From Xanthobacter agilis (lineage in GTDB: Bacteria; Pseudomonadota; Alphaproteobacteria; Rhizobiales; Xanthobacteraceae), in contig NZ_JABWGX010000006.1 in assembly GCF_021730435.1 (NCBI RefSeq), positions 62,001 to 126,000 of the forward strand: 64,000 bases of DNA, in the 5' to 3' direction. The notes under the pieces were generated by a model. That model ran no database searches. It saw nothing but the letters and a program-made list of their open reading frames with translations, and was not told where the DNA came from. The translations under genes were made by a program, and so were the position numbers. Shown here piece after piece: positions 54,920-63,438 of the stretch (position 1 is its first letter; each line of letters begins with the position of its first letter).

Positions 54920-56053
54920 TCAGCCGCCCTCAGCCGCGGCCATGATGTGTGACACGGCGGGAATCACCTGGGCGCGCATGGCCCGCCCGTAGAACAAGGC
55001 GAAGTGCCCCGCCTTGGGGACCACCAGCCGGGCTCGCTTCGCCTCCGGGATATTGGGGCACAGGTCATGCGCCGCCTCGGTCTGGCAGAGGGCGGAGATG
55101 TCGTCCTCCGCCCCCTCGACGGTGAGGAGGGCGGTCTGCCGCAGTGCCGCCGGGTCCACGCGGTGCCCCGCCACCTCAAGGGTGCCCTGCACCAGGGCGT
55201 TGGCCTGGAAGATCGTGGCCACGTTCTCTATGAAGAACTCGCCCGGCACGTCCATGAGCGTCCAGCACAGCCGCGCCAGGGGAAAGCGGAACGGGTCGTC
55301 GCCCTCGTCGAAGGCAAGCTGGAGCGGCAGCCGCCCGCCGGTCATGCTCTGGCGCCAGAGGTAGAGAGCGAAGGTGTCGGTCTGCCGCCAGGCCGGGAAT
55401 ACCAGCCGCCCGGCACCGGGAAAGCGCTCCGCCACCGGCTCGATCACCTGCCGCTCCAGGGCTTCCAGCGTGCGCCCCTGGAGCATCCGCCACAGGCGCG
55501 TGGGATTGCGCGAGGGGTCGATGGGGCCGCCGATGAGGGTGAGGCTGGCCGGTGCAAGCCCGGCCTGCGCGAGCAGCGCCGCGCCCACCAGGGCCGGAAC
55601 CGAGCCCTGACAGACGCCCACCACATGGGTCGAGCCCGCCTCTTCGGAGAGGGCGCGAATCATCTGCGCGGTCTCGATGCAATTGTCGACGAAGCTGAAC
55701 GGGCCGGCGGAAACGGGCACATAGCGGGCGTCCGGCCAGTCGGTGATGGCGACCTCGTCGGCGATGGCGAGCAGGGACACCACCAGGTCACGCATGAGGA
55801 AGGGGAAGCCGCCGGCGAGCGGCGATACCACCAGCACCCGCCGCCCGGTCGGGGGCGGCGCGCCCTCGCCCGTCCGCTTGAAGCTGCGCAGCATTCCGTA
55901 GGGTAGGTGGGCGCGGACCGTGTCGGACACGGCAAAGTCGGTCGTGGTCGTTGAAATGTGGTCGATGCCGAAGGGGCGGAACGCATCCTCGTCGAGGCAC
56001 CGGTCGGGAGCCGGGGCGCCGGGCGCGAGGGGGCGATGATCGTCGAGCCACAT
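54920..56053 (-). CDS. Intracellular polyhydroxyalkanoate depolymerase (PhaZ type)
   Basis: A 377-residue depolymerase that mobilises stored poly-3-hydroxybutyrate in the cytoplasm. The nucleophile motif is the Cys form GVCQGSVPALVGAALL (about 143-158), where the intracellular i-nPHB depolymerases carry Cys instead of the lipase-box Ser. Other matches are VLVVSPLAGGFPFLMRDLVVSLL, DEVAITDWPDARYVPVSAGPF, IGGPIDPSRNPTRL, DVPGEFFIENV and PKAGHFALFYGRAMR with the catalytic His. It has no signal peptide. The protein is shorter than classical PhaZ1 (about 400-420 residues). Presence suggests the organism stores PHB. Confidence 0.88.
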   Translation of the reverse strand: MWLDDHRPLAPGAPAPDRCLDEDAFRPFGIDHISTTTTDFAVSDTVRAHLPYGMLRSFKRTGEGAPPPTGRRVLVVSPLAGGFPFLMRDLVVSLLAIADEVAITDWPDARYVPVSAGPFSFVDNCIETAQMIRALSEEAGSTHVVGVCQGSVPALVGAALLAQAGLAPASLTLIGGPIDPSRNPTRLWRMLQGRTLEALERQVIEPVAERFPGAGRLVFPAWRQTDTFALYLWRQSMTGGRLPLQLAFDEGDDPFRFPLARLCWTLMDVPGEFFIENVATIFQANALVQGTLEVAGHRVDPAALRQTALLTVEGAEDDISALCQTEAAHDLCPNIPEAKRARLVVPKAGHFALFYGRAMRAQVIPAVSHIMAAAEGG

Positions 56054-56150
56054 GACCCACTCCTAAGGCATCTGGCTCGATCGTAGCAGGGGGCGGGGGG
56101 CGTCCGCGAGGGGGTGTGATGTCCCAATGGCATCGGGGTGGCGCCTTGGC

Positions 56151-56996
56151 TCACGACGGCGGCCCGAACAGGGCGCTCAGGCGGGCCCTGGAGCCCCGTG
56201 CGTCCCGGACCGCGCGCAACAGGGGCACCCAGCCGACCATCGCGACGGCGAGCGGGTTGACGCCGGGCGCACCGCCGGCGAGGCCGAAAACAAGGGCCTC
56301 GTCTCGCGGCGCCTCCGCGAAGGTGCCGAACAGGCGGTCGAACACGATCAGCACGCCGCCGAAGTTCCGATCCAGGCAGGCCCGGTTCGAGGCATGGTGC
56401 ACCAGATGATGGCGCGGCGTGTTCAACACCCATTCCAGTGGCCCGAGGTGGGGCGGGTGCGCGAGATGCAGGGCGAATTGATAGGCGAGGCCGAGGCCCA
56501 GCATGCCGAACACGGCGAAGGGTGAAAAACCAAGCGCGACCAGGGGCAGGTAGAACACGATGCCGCCGGTGAGCGGCCCGCCCCAGCCGAGCCGCACCGC
56601 CGCCGTCAGGTTGATGCGGCGCGCGGAGTGGTGCACCGCATGGGTCGCCCACAGCCAGCGGACCTTATGCATGGCGCGGTGGTGGATGTAATAGGCAAGG
56701 TCCACCGCCACGAACAGCACCGCGACCATCCATGGGCCGTCGATCCTGATGTCGAGCAGGCGGTGGTCGGCGACGAACAGAACGGGCACCGCCACGAGGC
56801 CGGCGGTGAGGACGCCGATGGCCTTGTGGCCCAGGGCCACCAGCAGCGAGGCGGCGGTTTCCGCCCCATCGTGGCCGGGTCCGCCGCTGATGCGGAGATA
56901 CAGGGCCTCGGCCAGCATCAGCAGCAGCGCCAGGCCGGCGAGCATGAGTCCGGCGCCCGAGGCCTCGGCCGGGGCGGCCGTCAAGAGGGCCATCAT
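56151..56996 (-). CDS. Sterol desaturase/fatty acid hydroxylase family membrane protein
   Basis: A 281-residue integral membrane di-iron protein. The histidine boxes are HHRAMH (H-x3-H plus one), HAVHHS (H-x2-HH) and, later, HHLVHH with HHAS. Together they supply the eight or so ligands of the family. Helices flank the boxes (about 15-32, 60-78, 85-105, 145-170). Reaction and substrate are unknown; bacterial members hydroxylate or desaturate lipids and carotenoids. Two adjacent ATGs occur at the start. It lies upstream of nothing obvious on its own strand; the Cys-rich gene ends just beyond its start. Confidence 0.88.
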   Translation of the reverse strand: MMALLTAAPAEASGAGLMLAGLALLLMLAEALYLRISGGPGHDGAETAASLLVALGHKAIGVLTAGLVAVPVLFVADHRLLDIRIDGPWMVAVLFVAVDLAYYIHHRAMHKVRWLWATHAVHHSARRINLTAAVRLGWGGPLTGGIVFYLPLVALGFSPFAVFGMLGLGLAYQFALHLAHPPHLGPLEWVLNTPRHHLVHHASNRACLDRNFGGVLIVFDRLFGTFAEAPRDEALVFGLAGGAPGVNPLAVAMVGWVPLLRAVRDARGSRARLSALFGPPS

Positions 56997-57039
56997 GTTG
57001 AATCTCTCCCTGTGCGGCCGCCGCCCCCGGCCGCCGTTC

Positions 57040-57294
57040 CTATTTCTGGCGGGCCTGCGCGGCGGCGGCCATGGCGCTCTTGCAGGCCGGCGAGATCTGC
57101 TCGGATTTTTCCATGAGGCATTGCTTGATGCGTCCGCCGCCCGGCTGCACGCCGGCGCACAGGGTCTTCACGTCGGCGCCGCAGGCCTTCTGGAGGTCTG
57201 CCAGCGACTGGGCGAAGGACGGCGCGGCCAGCAGCAGAGCGCCAATGGCGCAGATGGTGGCAAGGGTCGGACGGAGGGGACGGATTCGAGCCAT
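57040..57294 (-). CDS. Small secreted Cys-rich repeat protein
   Basis: An 84-residue protein with a signal peptide (about 1-29, cleavage after Ala-Pro-Ser-Phe-Ala). The mature domain of about 50 residues has four cysteines in ACGADVKTLCAGVQPGGGRIKQCLMEKSEQISPACKSAM. This is the Cys_rich_FGFR (golgi apparatus protein) repeat seen in many bacterial periplasmic proteins of unknown role. It is 43 nt upstream of the fatty acid hydroxylase gene on the same strand and divergent from the two-component system. Confidence 0.85.
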   Translation of the reverse strand: MARIRPLRPTLATICAIGALLLAAPSFAQSLADLQKACGADVKTLCAGVQPGGGRIKQCLMEKSEQISPACKSAMAAAAQARQK

Positions 57295-57603
57295 GGACGG
57301 TCTCCTGTCTGGAAGGGAAAGGGCGGCATGCCCCAGCGGCTGACGCTGACCGAGCCGGAGAGCGGGGGACGCTGTTGCCCGCCGGAGCCGGAACGTTTCC
57401 GGGCGTGGCCCGGAGCGATGGCGGCGCGCGGGGTGGTGCGATTTATGGCAGCCTCCTTCGGCGGCGAAGGGCCGGTTGCGATGGTTCGACTGTGGGCGGC
57501 GCCGTTTACGACCTGATTGCGCGGCCTGTGCCGCATGTAACTTTTTGTAACGGGCGGGGGCCTTTGCATTGATGCCGGCCGCCTTCGCCGCGACACTGGA
57601 GCC
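57295..57603. other. Intergenic region with divergent promoters of the Cys-rich gene and the two-component system
   Basis: About 309 bp without a credible gene. Apart from the GTAAC direct repeat at 57537-57551, no clear feature is visible. Confidence 0.55.
57537..57551 (+). promoter_or_regulatory. GTAAC-N5-GTAAC direct repeat, candidate OmpR-family regulator box
   Basis: Two identical GTAAC half-sites (each also preceded by T) separated by TTTTT, 52 nt before the response regulator start. Direct repeats with a period of 10-11 bp are the usual binding form of OmpR-type regulators (compare the CpxR form GTAAA-N5-GTAAA). Autoregulation is inferred. Confidence 0.5.
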
Positions 57604-58317
57604 ATGCCGCAGCAACGCACCCTTCTCCTGGTGGAGGACGACCGGGAAATCCGCTCCCTTCTCGCCGATTTCCTCGGGCGGGAGGGGTATCGGGTGCTGG
57701 CCGCCGGGGACGGCATCGCCATGGACCGCCTGCTGCACGTCGCGCGGCCCGACCTGGTGGTGCTGGACCTGATGCTGCCGGGGGAAGACGGCCTGTCCAT
57801 CTGCCGGCGCCTCCGCTCCCGCGGGGGCCTTCCGATCCTCATGCTCACCGCCAAGGGCGATGACGTGGACCGCATCGTCGGCCTGGAAATGGGCGCGGAC
57901 GACTATCTGCCGAAGCCGTTCAACCCGCGCGAGTTGCTCGCCCGCATCCGCGCCGTGCTGCGGCGCGCGGACGGCCAGGGTGTGCCGGACCTCAACCGGC
58001 GCCTGGCGTTTGCAAGCTTCGTGGCCGATCTCGATGCTCGCGGCCTCGCCCATGCCGGCGGCGCCCCGGTGGAGCTCACGTCCGCCGAATTCGATCTGCT
58101 GACCTGCTTCCTGGAGCGCTCCAAGCGGGTGCTGTCCCGCGAGCAGCTCCTGGACTGGACCCGCGGCCGCAGCGCCGATCCCTTCGACCGAACCATCGAC
58201 GTCTCGGTGAGCCGGCTGCGGCGCAAGCTCGCGGCGGTCGATCCCGAAGCGTCGGGCTTCATCAAGACCGTGCGCAACGGCGGCTATCTGTTCGCGCCGG
58301 ACGTGCGCGCCCTGTGA
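57604..58317 (+). CDS. Response regulator, OmpR/PhoB family
   Basis: A 237-residue DNA-binding regulator. The receiver domain (1-120) has the acidic pair in VEDDREI, the phospho-acceptor in LVVLDLMLPGEDGL and the Lys in DYLPKPFNPREL. The C-terminal winged helix (about 135-235) contains LTSAEFDLLTCFLERSKRVLSREQLLDWTRGR and the recognition helix in DRTIDVSVSRLRRKL, ending NGGYLFAPDV. It is translationally coupled to the kinase gene (TGATG). The nearest target candidate is its own promoter. Confidence 0.95.
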   Translation: MPQQRTLLLVEDDREIRSLLADFLGREGYRVLAAGDGIAMDRLLHVARPDLVVLDLMLPGEDGLSICRRLRSRGGLPILMLTAKGDDVDRIVGLEMGADDYLPKPFNPRELLARIRAVLRRADGQGVPDLNRRLAFASFVADLDARGLAHAGGAPVELTSAEFDLLTCFLERSKRVLSREQLLDWTRGRSADPFDRTIDVSVSRLRRKLAAVDPEASGFIKTVRNGGYLFAPDVRAL

Positions 58318-59705
58318 TGGGACGGCATCGCTTCGGCATCGCGGCGCGGCTGGCGCTCATCCTGGTCGGCGCCCTGGCTTTGGCGCAGCTTCTCATGCTG
58401 GCGGCCTACATGGCGGAGCGCCGCCGGGCCGAGGAGGCCCGGTTCACCATCGTGCCGCTGATGGTGCAGATCGCCGCCGTGGTGCGGCTGGCGGACGCGG
58501 TCGACCCCGCTCAGCGCGCGCTGGCGCTGGCGGCGGCCACCAGCACCGGCTTCATTCCCCGTTATCTGCCCGCCGTCCCCGAGATCGGTTCCCCGCCCGT
58601 CTTGGCGCCGCTGGCGCAGCGGCTCCAGGGCCTGCTTGGGGACGACCGGACGGTGATGGTGGCCATGCTGACCGCGGAGACGCGGGGCGAGCAGGCGGTG
58701 GAGAGGCTGCGAGACCTGTCCGGGGCGCGGCTGCGGGTCGTGGTGCCGCTGAAGCACGGCGGCGCGCTGGAGGTGACAGCGGGGGGCGACCTGGTGGTGC
58801 GGCTGCTCGGCCTTCCGGTGGGGCTGCTGGCGGGCGTGCTCGGCTTTCTGGTGGCGTTCGTCGCGCTGCTGGCGGTGCGACGGGAGATCCGCCCATTGTC
58901 CGACCTCGCCGCCGTGGTGGAGCGCTTCGGCGCCGATCTGGAACCGCAGGAGGTGGCGGAGCGCGGTGCCCCCGAGGTGCGCGCCGTCACGCGCGCCGTG
59001 AACACCATGCAGGCCCGCATTTCCGAGCTGGTGCGCGCGCGGGCGCTGGTGCTCGGCGCCATCAGCCACGACCTGAAGACCTATCTCACGCGGCTGCGGT
59101 TGCGGCTGGAGCTTCTGGGGGAGGCGCCGCAGGTCATGAAGGCCAAGGCCGACCTGGACGACATGGAGGCGCTGGTGAACGACGCCTTGTCCTATGCGCG
59201 CGCGGCCTTCTCGGGCGCGCACGCGGAGCCGGTGGATCTCGCGTGGCTGGCGCGGGCCGAGCACGACGCCCGCCTTGCCCAGGGGGCAAAGGTGACGCTC
59301 GCGGGCGCCGACACGCCCCATCCGGTGCTCGGCGCGCCGGGAGCGCTGGCGCGGGTTCTCGCCAATCTGGCGGGCAATGCGCTGGCCTATGGCGGCTGCG
59401 CCGACATGGCCCTGGCGGCGCGCGCCGACGAGGTCGAACTCCGTGTCGAGGATCGCGGCCCCGGCATTCCGCCGGCCGCGCGCGCCGCCGTGTTCGAGCC
59501 GTTCTACCGCCTGGAGCCCTCGCGCAACCGGGAGCGGGGCGGGGCGGGCCTCGGCCTCACCATCGTGCGCCAGATCGTGGAGGCCCACGGCGGTCGCGTC
59601 GAGATTTCGGACCGGCCCGGTGGCGGTGCGCGCGTGAGCGTGGTGCTGCCGCGGCACCTGCCGGAAGCGGGCGGGTCGGCGCGGGCGGAGCCGCCGCCGC
59701 GCTGA
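58317..59705 (+). CDS. Membrane sensor histidine kinase, EnvZ-like
   Basis: A 462-residue kinase, partner of the preceding OmpR-type regulator. Two membrane helices (about 10-28 and 160-185) enclose a periplasmic domain of about 130 residues. A HAMP domain follows, then the H-box GAISHDLKTYLTRLRLRLE, in which the usual Pro after Thr is replaced by Tyr. The ATPase domain has NLAGNALAYG, VEDRGPGIPP, FEPFYRLEPSRNRERGGAGLGLTIV. A GTG one codon earlier overlaps the regulator stop as well. The signal is unknown; the adjacent Cys-rich and lipid-modifying genes hint at an envelope function. Confidence 0.93.
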   Translation: MGRHRFGIAARLALILVGALALAQLLMLAAYMAERRRAEEARFTIVPLMVQIAAVVRLADAVDPAQRALALAAATSTGFIPRYLPAVPEIGSPPVLAPLAQRLQGLLGDDRTVMVAMLTAETRGEQAVERLRDLSGARLRVVVPLKHGGALEVTAGGDLVVRLLGLPVGLLAGVLGFLVAFVALLAVRREIRPLSDLAAVVERFGADLEPQEVAERGAPEVRAVTRAVNTMQARISELVRARALVLGAISHDLKTYLTRLRLRLELLGEAPQVMKAKADLDDMEALVNDALSYARAAFSGAHAEPVDLAWLARAEHDARLAQGAKVTLAGADTPHPVLGAPGALARVLANLAGNALAYGGCADMALAARADEVELRVEDRGPGIPPAARAAVFEPFYRLEPSRNRERGGAGLGLTIVRQIVEAHGGRVEISDRPGGGARVSVVLPRHLPEAGGSARAEPPPR

Positions 59706-59914
59706 GCGCCCAGGCCGAGGCAAAGGCTCAGGCGTCAGTGTTCAGCGCCAGACGGCCCAGGGCAATTTCGCGAAAAACCCTGTTTCACTCCCATCACGCT
59801 CCCGTAAGGCTCGTGGCCGCCAGCCTGAGCGGAAGCCGGCCCAGGGGGCGGACAACGTCCCGGCGTCGCTGAGGACTGGGATGGGTATGACGGAAATCGA
59901 CCCCATTTCTGGAC

Positions 59915-59935
59915 GTCAATCGCCGGTCGATTGAC
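59915..59935. promoter_or_regulatory. Perfect inverted repeat overlapping a -35 box
   Basis: GTCAATCG, five bases, CGATTGAC: a 21-bp perfect palindrome whose right arm covers most of the TTGACA -35 element of the next gene. It has the form expected for a repressor operator. Confidence 0.6.
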
Positions 59936-59960
59936 ACCCTTCGCAAAACCTCCCTAGGCT
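59931..59960 (+). promoter_or_regulatory. Promoter of the secreted Cys-rich protein gene
   Basis: Consensus -35 TTGACA (59931-59936), an 18-bp spacer and TAGGCT (59955-59960). The predicted start lies near 59967, leaving a leader of about 26 nt. Confidence 0.6.
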
Positions 59961-59992
59961 CCTTTCGGGATACTGGGACATAGGGGGTGCAC

Positions 59993-60724
59993 ATGCGGTT
60001 TTTTCGTCTTGCAGGACTGATGTTGGCGACGCTTTTCATCGCCGCGCCAACATTCGCCTTGGCGGCCGACACGTCAAAGGTGCAGATCGTCAACAAGCGG
60101 ACCGAGCACTTGCTGGTGTCCTATTCGGAGGCGAGCCAGATCACCTGGGGCGCCGGCTGCACGGAGGTCGCGCACGGCGCTGTCATTGCCGCAGGGAAGA
60201 CCTGCACCGCGACCGTGGCCGACGACAACGCATCAACCCGCTTCTGCGCCACCGATGTCACGAGCGTGGCCGCGGCCCATAAGGTGCGGCTCGACTGCAG
60301 CAAGGCCCAGAACGGTAATCTGACCATGGTTGAAACCATCTTCCAGCCGTCGACGGCGGGCGGATGCTTCAACAAGGGCACCTGCGTCTGGTACGACATC
60401 AGCATCATTCCGCTGAATTGCACCGACGCGCTGTGGAAGCAGAACAAGTGCGCGAATGCCGGTGGCGCGTCCTACAATCTGCCGGTATCGCTCGGCTGCG
60501 GCGGCGAGACGTTCTATGTTTGCCAAGGCCCGGTGAGCACGAAATATGGTGCCGCAATGTATCCGAGCAATTGCGGCAACCCCAATTCAAAGACGCAAGG
60601 CGGGAAGACCGGCCAGAACGCCTATTTCTACCCCATGTTCTATCCGCCAGAGAAATACTACCAGCCGAACCGCGCCTGCCTCGGCGGCGCTACGCTGATG
60701 GTGACCTTCCTCGCGGGCAAATGA
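59993..60724 (+). CDS. Secreted protein with many cysteines, function unknown
   Basis: A 243-residue exported protein I do not recognise. The signal peptide spans about residues 1-24 (cleavage after Ala-Leu-Ala-Ala). The mature part starts with a beta-strand-like KVQIVNKRTEHLLVSY and carries about twelve cysteines, including GGCFNKGTC, NCTDALWKQNKC, LGCGGETFYVC and SNCGNP. It is rich in Asn, Gly and Tyr, and its base composition is visibly less GC-rich than the neighbours, which suggests later acquisition. The pattern of many disulfides around small-residue loops recalls thaumatin-like or secreted binding proteins, but no family is claimed. GGGGG precedes the ATG; a GTG lies two codons upstream. 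A strong terminator follows. Confidence 0.8.
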   Translation: MRFFRLAGLMLATLFIAAPTFALAADTSKVQIVNKRTEHLLVSYSEASQITWGAGCTEVAHGAVIAAGKTCTATVADDNASTRFCATDVTSVAAAHKVRLDCSKAQNGNLTMVETIFQPSTAGGCFNKGTCVWYDISIIPLNCTDALWKQNKCANAGGASYNLPVSLGCGGETFYVCQGPVSTKYGAAMYPSNCGNPNSKTQGGKTGQNAYFYPMFYPPEKYYQPNRACLGGATLMVTFLAGK

Positions 60725-60742
60725 ACACCTGAGGCACCTAAA

Positions 60743-60779
60743 ACCAAGGCCCCGTGCGTGTCACGCACGGGGCCTTGGT
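60743..60779. terminator. Bidirectional hairpin terminator
   Basis: A 16-pair perfect stem ACCAAGGCCCCGTGCG/CGCACGGGGCCTTGGT with loop TGTCA, between convergent genes. The minus side is followed by a TTTTAG run, so it fits best as the mltB-type gene terminator, serving the secreted-protein gene too. Confidence 0.8.
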
Positions 60780-60832
60780 CAAGTCCGCGCCTCGCCCGTG
60801 CCGCGGCGGGTTCGTCGAAGGCACGGTCACGC

Positions 60833-62170
60833 CTAGCGCCGCAACTGCTCCAGGAAGGCGAGGTCGGGATAGCCGTCCGGCAGCAGGCCGCGGCGCACCT
60901 GGAAATCCTGGATGGCATTCTTGGTCTTCTGGCCGAGAATGCCATCCACATTGCCGATGTCATAGCCCATCTGGGCGAGCCGGCCCTGGATCTCCTGGCG
61001 CTCGGCCTTGGACAGGCCTCGCTCTTCCTTCGGCCACGCCTGGGCGAAATCACCGCCGCCGCGCAGCCGGTCCGCGAGGTGGCCGATGGCGAGGGCATAG
61101 GCGTCGGCGGGGTTGTATTTCAGAATCGCGTTGAAATTGCCCATCATCAGGAAGGCCGGGCCGTTGGCCCCCGCCGGCAGCAGCAGATAGGCCTGGTCGG
61201 AGGCGCGCGCGAAGCCCTTGCCGCCGGGCCGGGTGACGCCAAGGCTCGCCCACTGGCCCAGCGACTGCTTGAAGGTGCGGTTGGCGTAGCGGTAGTCGAA
61301 GCCCTGCGGCAGCACCACCTCGTAACCCCAGGGCTTGCCGAATTCCCAGCCGTCCAGCTTCAGGTTGTTGGCGGTGGAGGCGATGATGTCGGGGATGGAA
61401 TCCACCACGTTGCGCTTGCCGTCGCGATCGAAGTCCACGGCGAAGCGCTGGAACGAGGTGGGCATGAACTGGGTGGGGCCGAACGCGCCCGCCCACGACC
61501 CCTTCAGGTGGTCATAGGGCACGTCGTCCTTTTCGAGGATCTGGAGGGTGGCGATGAACTCGTCGCGGAAATAGTCCTGGCGCCGGCCGATGCAGGCCAG
61601 CGTCGCGGTGGAGACCAGCACGTTGCGATTGCCGATGCCCTTGGGATCCCCATAGGTGGATTCGATGCCCCAGATGGCGGCCACCGCGTAGCGGTCCACC
61701 CTGTAGGCTTTTTCCACCTGATCGAACACGGGCTTGTAGCGGGCGAGGATCTCGCGGCCCTTCTTCACCCGCCAGTCGCTCACCAGCATGGTGACATAGG
61801 CGCCGGTGGGCTTGGAGAACTCCGGCTGGCTGTCCATGAAGTCCATGATCTTCATGTCGGGCTCGAGCGCGCTGGTGTAGCGCTCGAACGTGCGCTGGGA
61901 CACGCCCTTGGACTGGGCCAGCGGCCACATGGAGGCGATGCAATTGCCGAAATTCGCCTGCGCCGCGGCGATGGCCTCGGGCCGCATCTCCGGGTGGCCG
62001 ACGCCGCCCTGCGGCTGCTGGGGCGCGCCGAAGCCGGTGAAGCCGCCGAAGATGGAGCCGGTGGTCTGGGCCTGGGCACTGGCCGGCGTGATGAGCGCGA
62101 CTGCCGCAAGAGCCAGTGCGGCGCCAAGGAAACCCGTGACCGCGGTACCCTTGGTGGTCGTGGAAGCCAT
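60833..62170 (-). CDS. Lytic murein transglycosylase, MltB type, with peptidoglycan-binding domain
   Basis: A 445-residue periplasmic enzyme that cleaves glycan strands to 1,6-anhydro ends. The signal peptide is at residues 1-34. The SLT_2 domain (about 70-345) has the catalytic Glu in AAIWGIESTYGDPKG, plus GSWAGAFGPTQFMPTSF, DGKRNVVDSIPDIIASTANNL and NFNAILKYNPADAYALAIGHLADRL. The C-terminal peptidoglycan-binding_1 domain (about 375-440) includes LAQMGYDIGNVDGILGQKTKNAIQDFQ. No lipobox Cys is seen, so it is soluble in the periplasm. The region upstream is shared with galU. Confidence 0.95.
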   Translation of the reverse strand: MASTTTKGTAVTGFLGAALALAAVALITPASAQAQTTGSIFGGFTGFGAPQQPQGGVGHPEMRPEAIAAAQANFGNCIASMWPLAQSKGVSQRTFERYTSALEPDMKIMDFMDSQPEFSKPTGAYVTMLVSDWRVKKGREILARYKPVFDQVEKAYRVDRYAVAAIWGIESTYGDPKGIGNRNVLVSTATLACIGRRQDYFRDEFIATLQILEKDDVPYDHLKGSWAGAFGPTQFMPTSFQRFAVDFDRDGKRNVVDSIPDIIASTANNLKLDGWEFGKPWGYEVVLPQGFDYRYANRTFKQSLGQWASLGVTRPGGKGFARASDQAYLLLPAGANGPAFLMMGNFNAILKYNPADAYALAIGHLADRLRGGGDFAQAWPKEERGLSKAERQEIQGRLAQMGYDIGNVDGILGQKTKNAIQDFQVRRGLLPDGYPDLAFLEQLRR

Positions 62171-62456
62171 CTCGTGAGCCCTCGTCGCGTCTTGCGCCGC
62201 CTGATGCGGCTGGTGTGCATGTCGTCCCTACTGGGCGGCCAAGCTGGTTGCGCCACGGTTAACAGAAGCCCGGAATTTATGCCTTTTGGAGGGCGCGGGC
62301 GCGTTCGCGGCCGGGGTGTCCCGATGGTTCCCTGCGGTTAGGGAAACATCAACCATGATGCGCCAGATTTCAGCCTGCATTCTGATCGATAGGTGCGCGG
62401 CATTCATGCGCCCCGGGGCCGCGCGCCTCCCAAAGAGTTAAGGCGGACTTCACGAC

Positions 62457-63341
62457 ATGCGTAAGCCCATTCGCAAGGCCATTTTGCCCGTGGCAGGCCT
62501 CGGCACCCGCTTTCTTCCGGCCACCAAGGCGGTGCCGAAGGAAATGCTGACCGTGGTGGATCGCCCCATCGTCCAACATGTGGTGGACGAGGCGCGGGCC
62601 GCGGGCATCGAGCACATCGTGTTCGTGACCGGGCGCAACAAGGCGGTGATCGAGGATCATTTCGACCGCCAGTTCGAGCTGGAGCGCACCCTGCTGGAGC
62701 GCGGCAAGACCAAGGAGCTGGAGCAGCTCGACCGCGACACGCCGAAGGCCGGCACCACCTCCTTCACCCGCCAGCAGCTGCCCCTGGGCCTTGGCCATGC
62801 GGTGTGGTGCGCGCGCGACCTCATCGGCGACGAGCCGTTCGCGCTGCTGCTGCCGGACATGTTGCACCGGGCGAAGAACGGCAAGGGCTGCCTCGCCAGC
62901 ATGGTGGAAGCCTACAATGAGACCGGCGGCAACGTGCTCTCGGTGTACGAGGTGCCGGACGACCAGACCCACCAATACGGCATCGTCGGCACCGGCGCGT
63001 CGCACGGCAAGGCCCACGCCATCACCCAGATGGTGGAGAAGCCCAAGCCCGGCACCGCGCCGAGCAATCTCGCCATTTCCGGCCGCTACATCCTGCAGCC
63101 CACCATCTTCGACCTGCTCGCCAAGCAGGAGCAGGGCGCCGGCGGCGAGATCCAGCTCACCGATTCCATGCTGAAGCTGAAGGAGACCGAGAGCTTTTAC
63201 GCGGTCACCTTCGACGGCGCCATCTATGACTGCGGCTCCAAGATCGGCTTCCTCATGGCGAACGTTGCCTACGCCCTGTCGCGCCCTGACATCGCCGGCG
63301 ATTTCCGCCTGGCCCTCGACCAGATTCTCGCCCGCGACTGA
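62457..63341 (+). CDS. galU: UTP-glucose-1-phosphate uridylyltransferase
   Basis: Makes UDP-glucose for polysaccharide and lipid glycosylation. The 294-residue protein has the nucleotide-binding GLGTRFLPATKAVPKEMLTV (about 14-33), VDRPIVQHVVDEARAAGI, the GLGHAVWCARD loop and LLPDMLHRAKN. The sugar-binding EKPKPGTAPSNLAISGRYIL and KETESFYAVTFDGAIYDCGSK near the C-terminus complete the family pattern. The intergenic region upstream (286 bp) is shared with the divergent transglycosylase gene and contains an inverted repeat TTCCCT-N6-AGGGAA. Confidence 0.97.
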   Translation: MRKPIRKAILPVAGLGTRFLPATKAVPKEMLTVVDRPIVQHVVDEARAAGIEHIVFVTGRNKAVIEDHFDRQFELERTLLERGKTKELEQLDRDTPKAGTTSFTRQQLPLGLGHAVWCARDLIGDEPFALLLPDMLHRAKNGKGCLASMVEAYNETGGNVLSVYEVPDDQTHQYGIVGTGASHGKAHAITQMVEKPKPGTAPSNLAISGRYILQPTIFDLLAKQEQGAGGEIQLTDSMLKLKETESFYAVTFDGAIYDCGSKIGFLMANVAYALSRPDIAGDFRLALDQILARD

Positions 63342-63438
63342 TCCTCGGCCGGACCGCCGGCTGTGGCGGCGCCGCGCGCGCCGCCACCATTCGGCCGACT
63401 TCCTGGGTCACAGGAACAGCGATGAGGGAGCGATGAGG

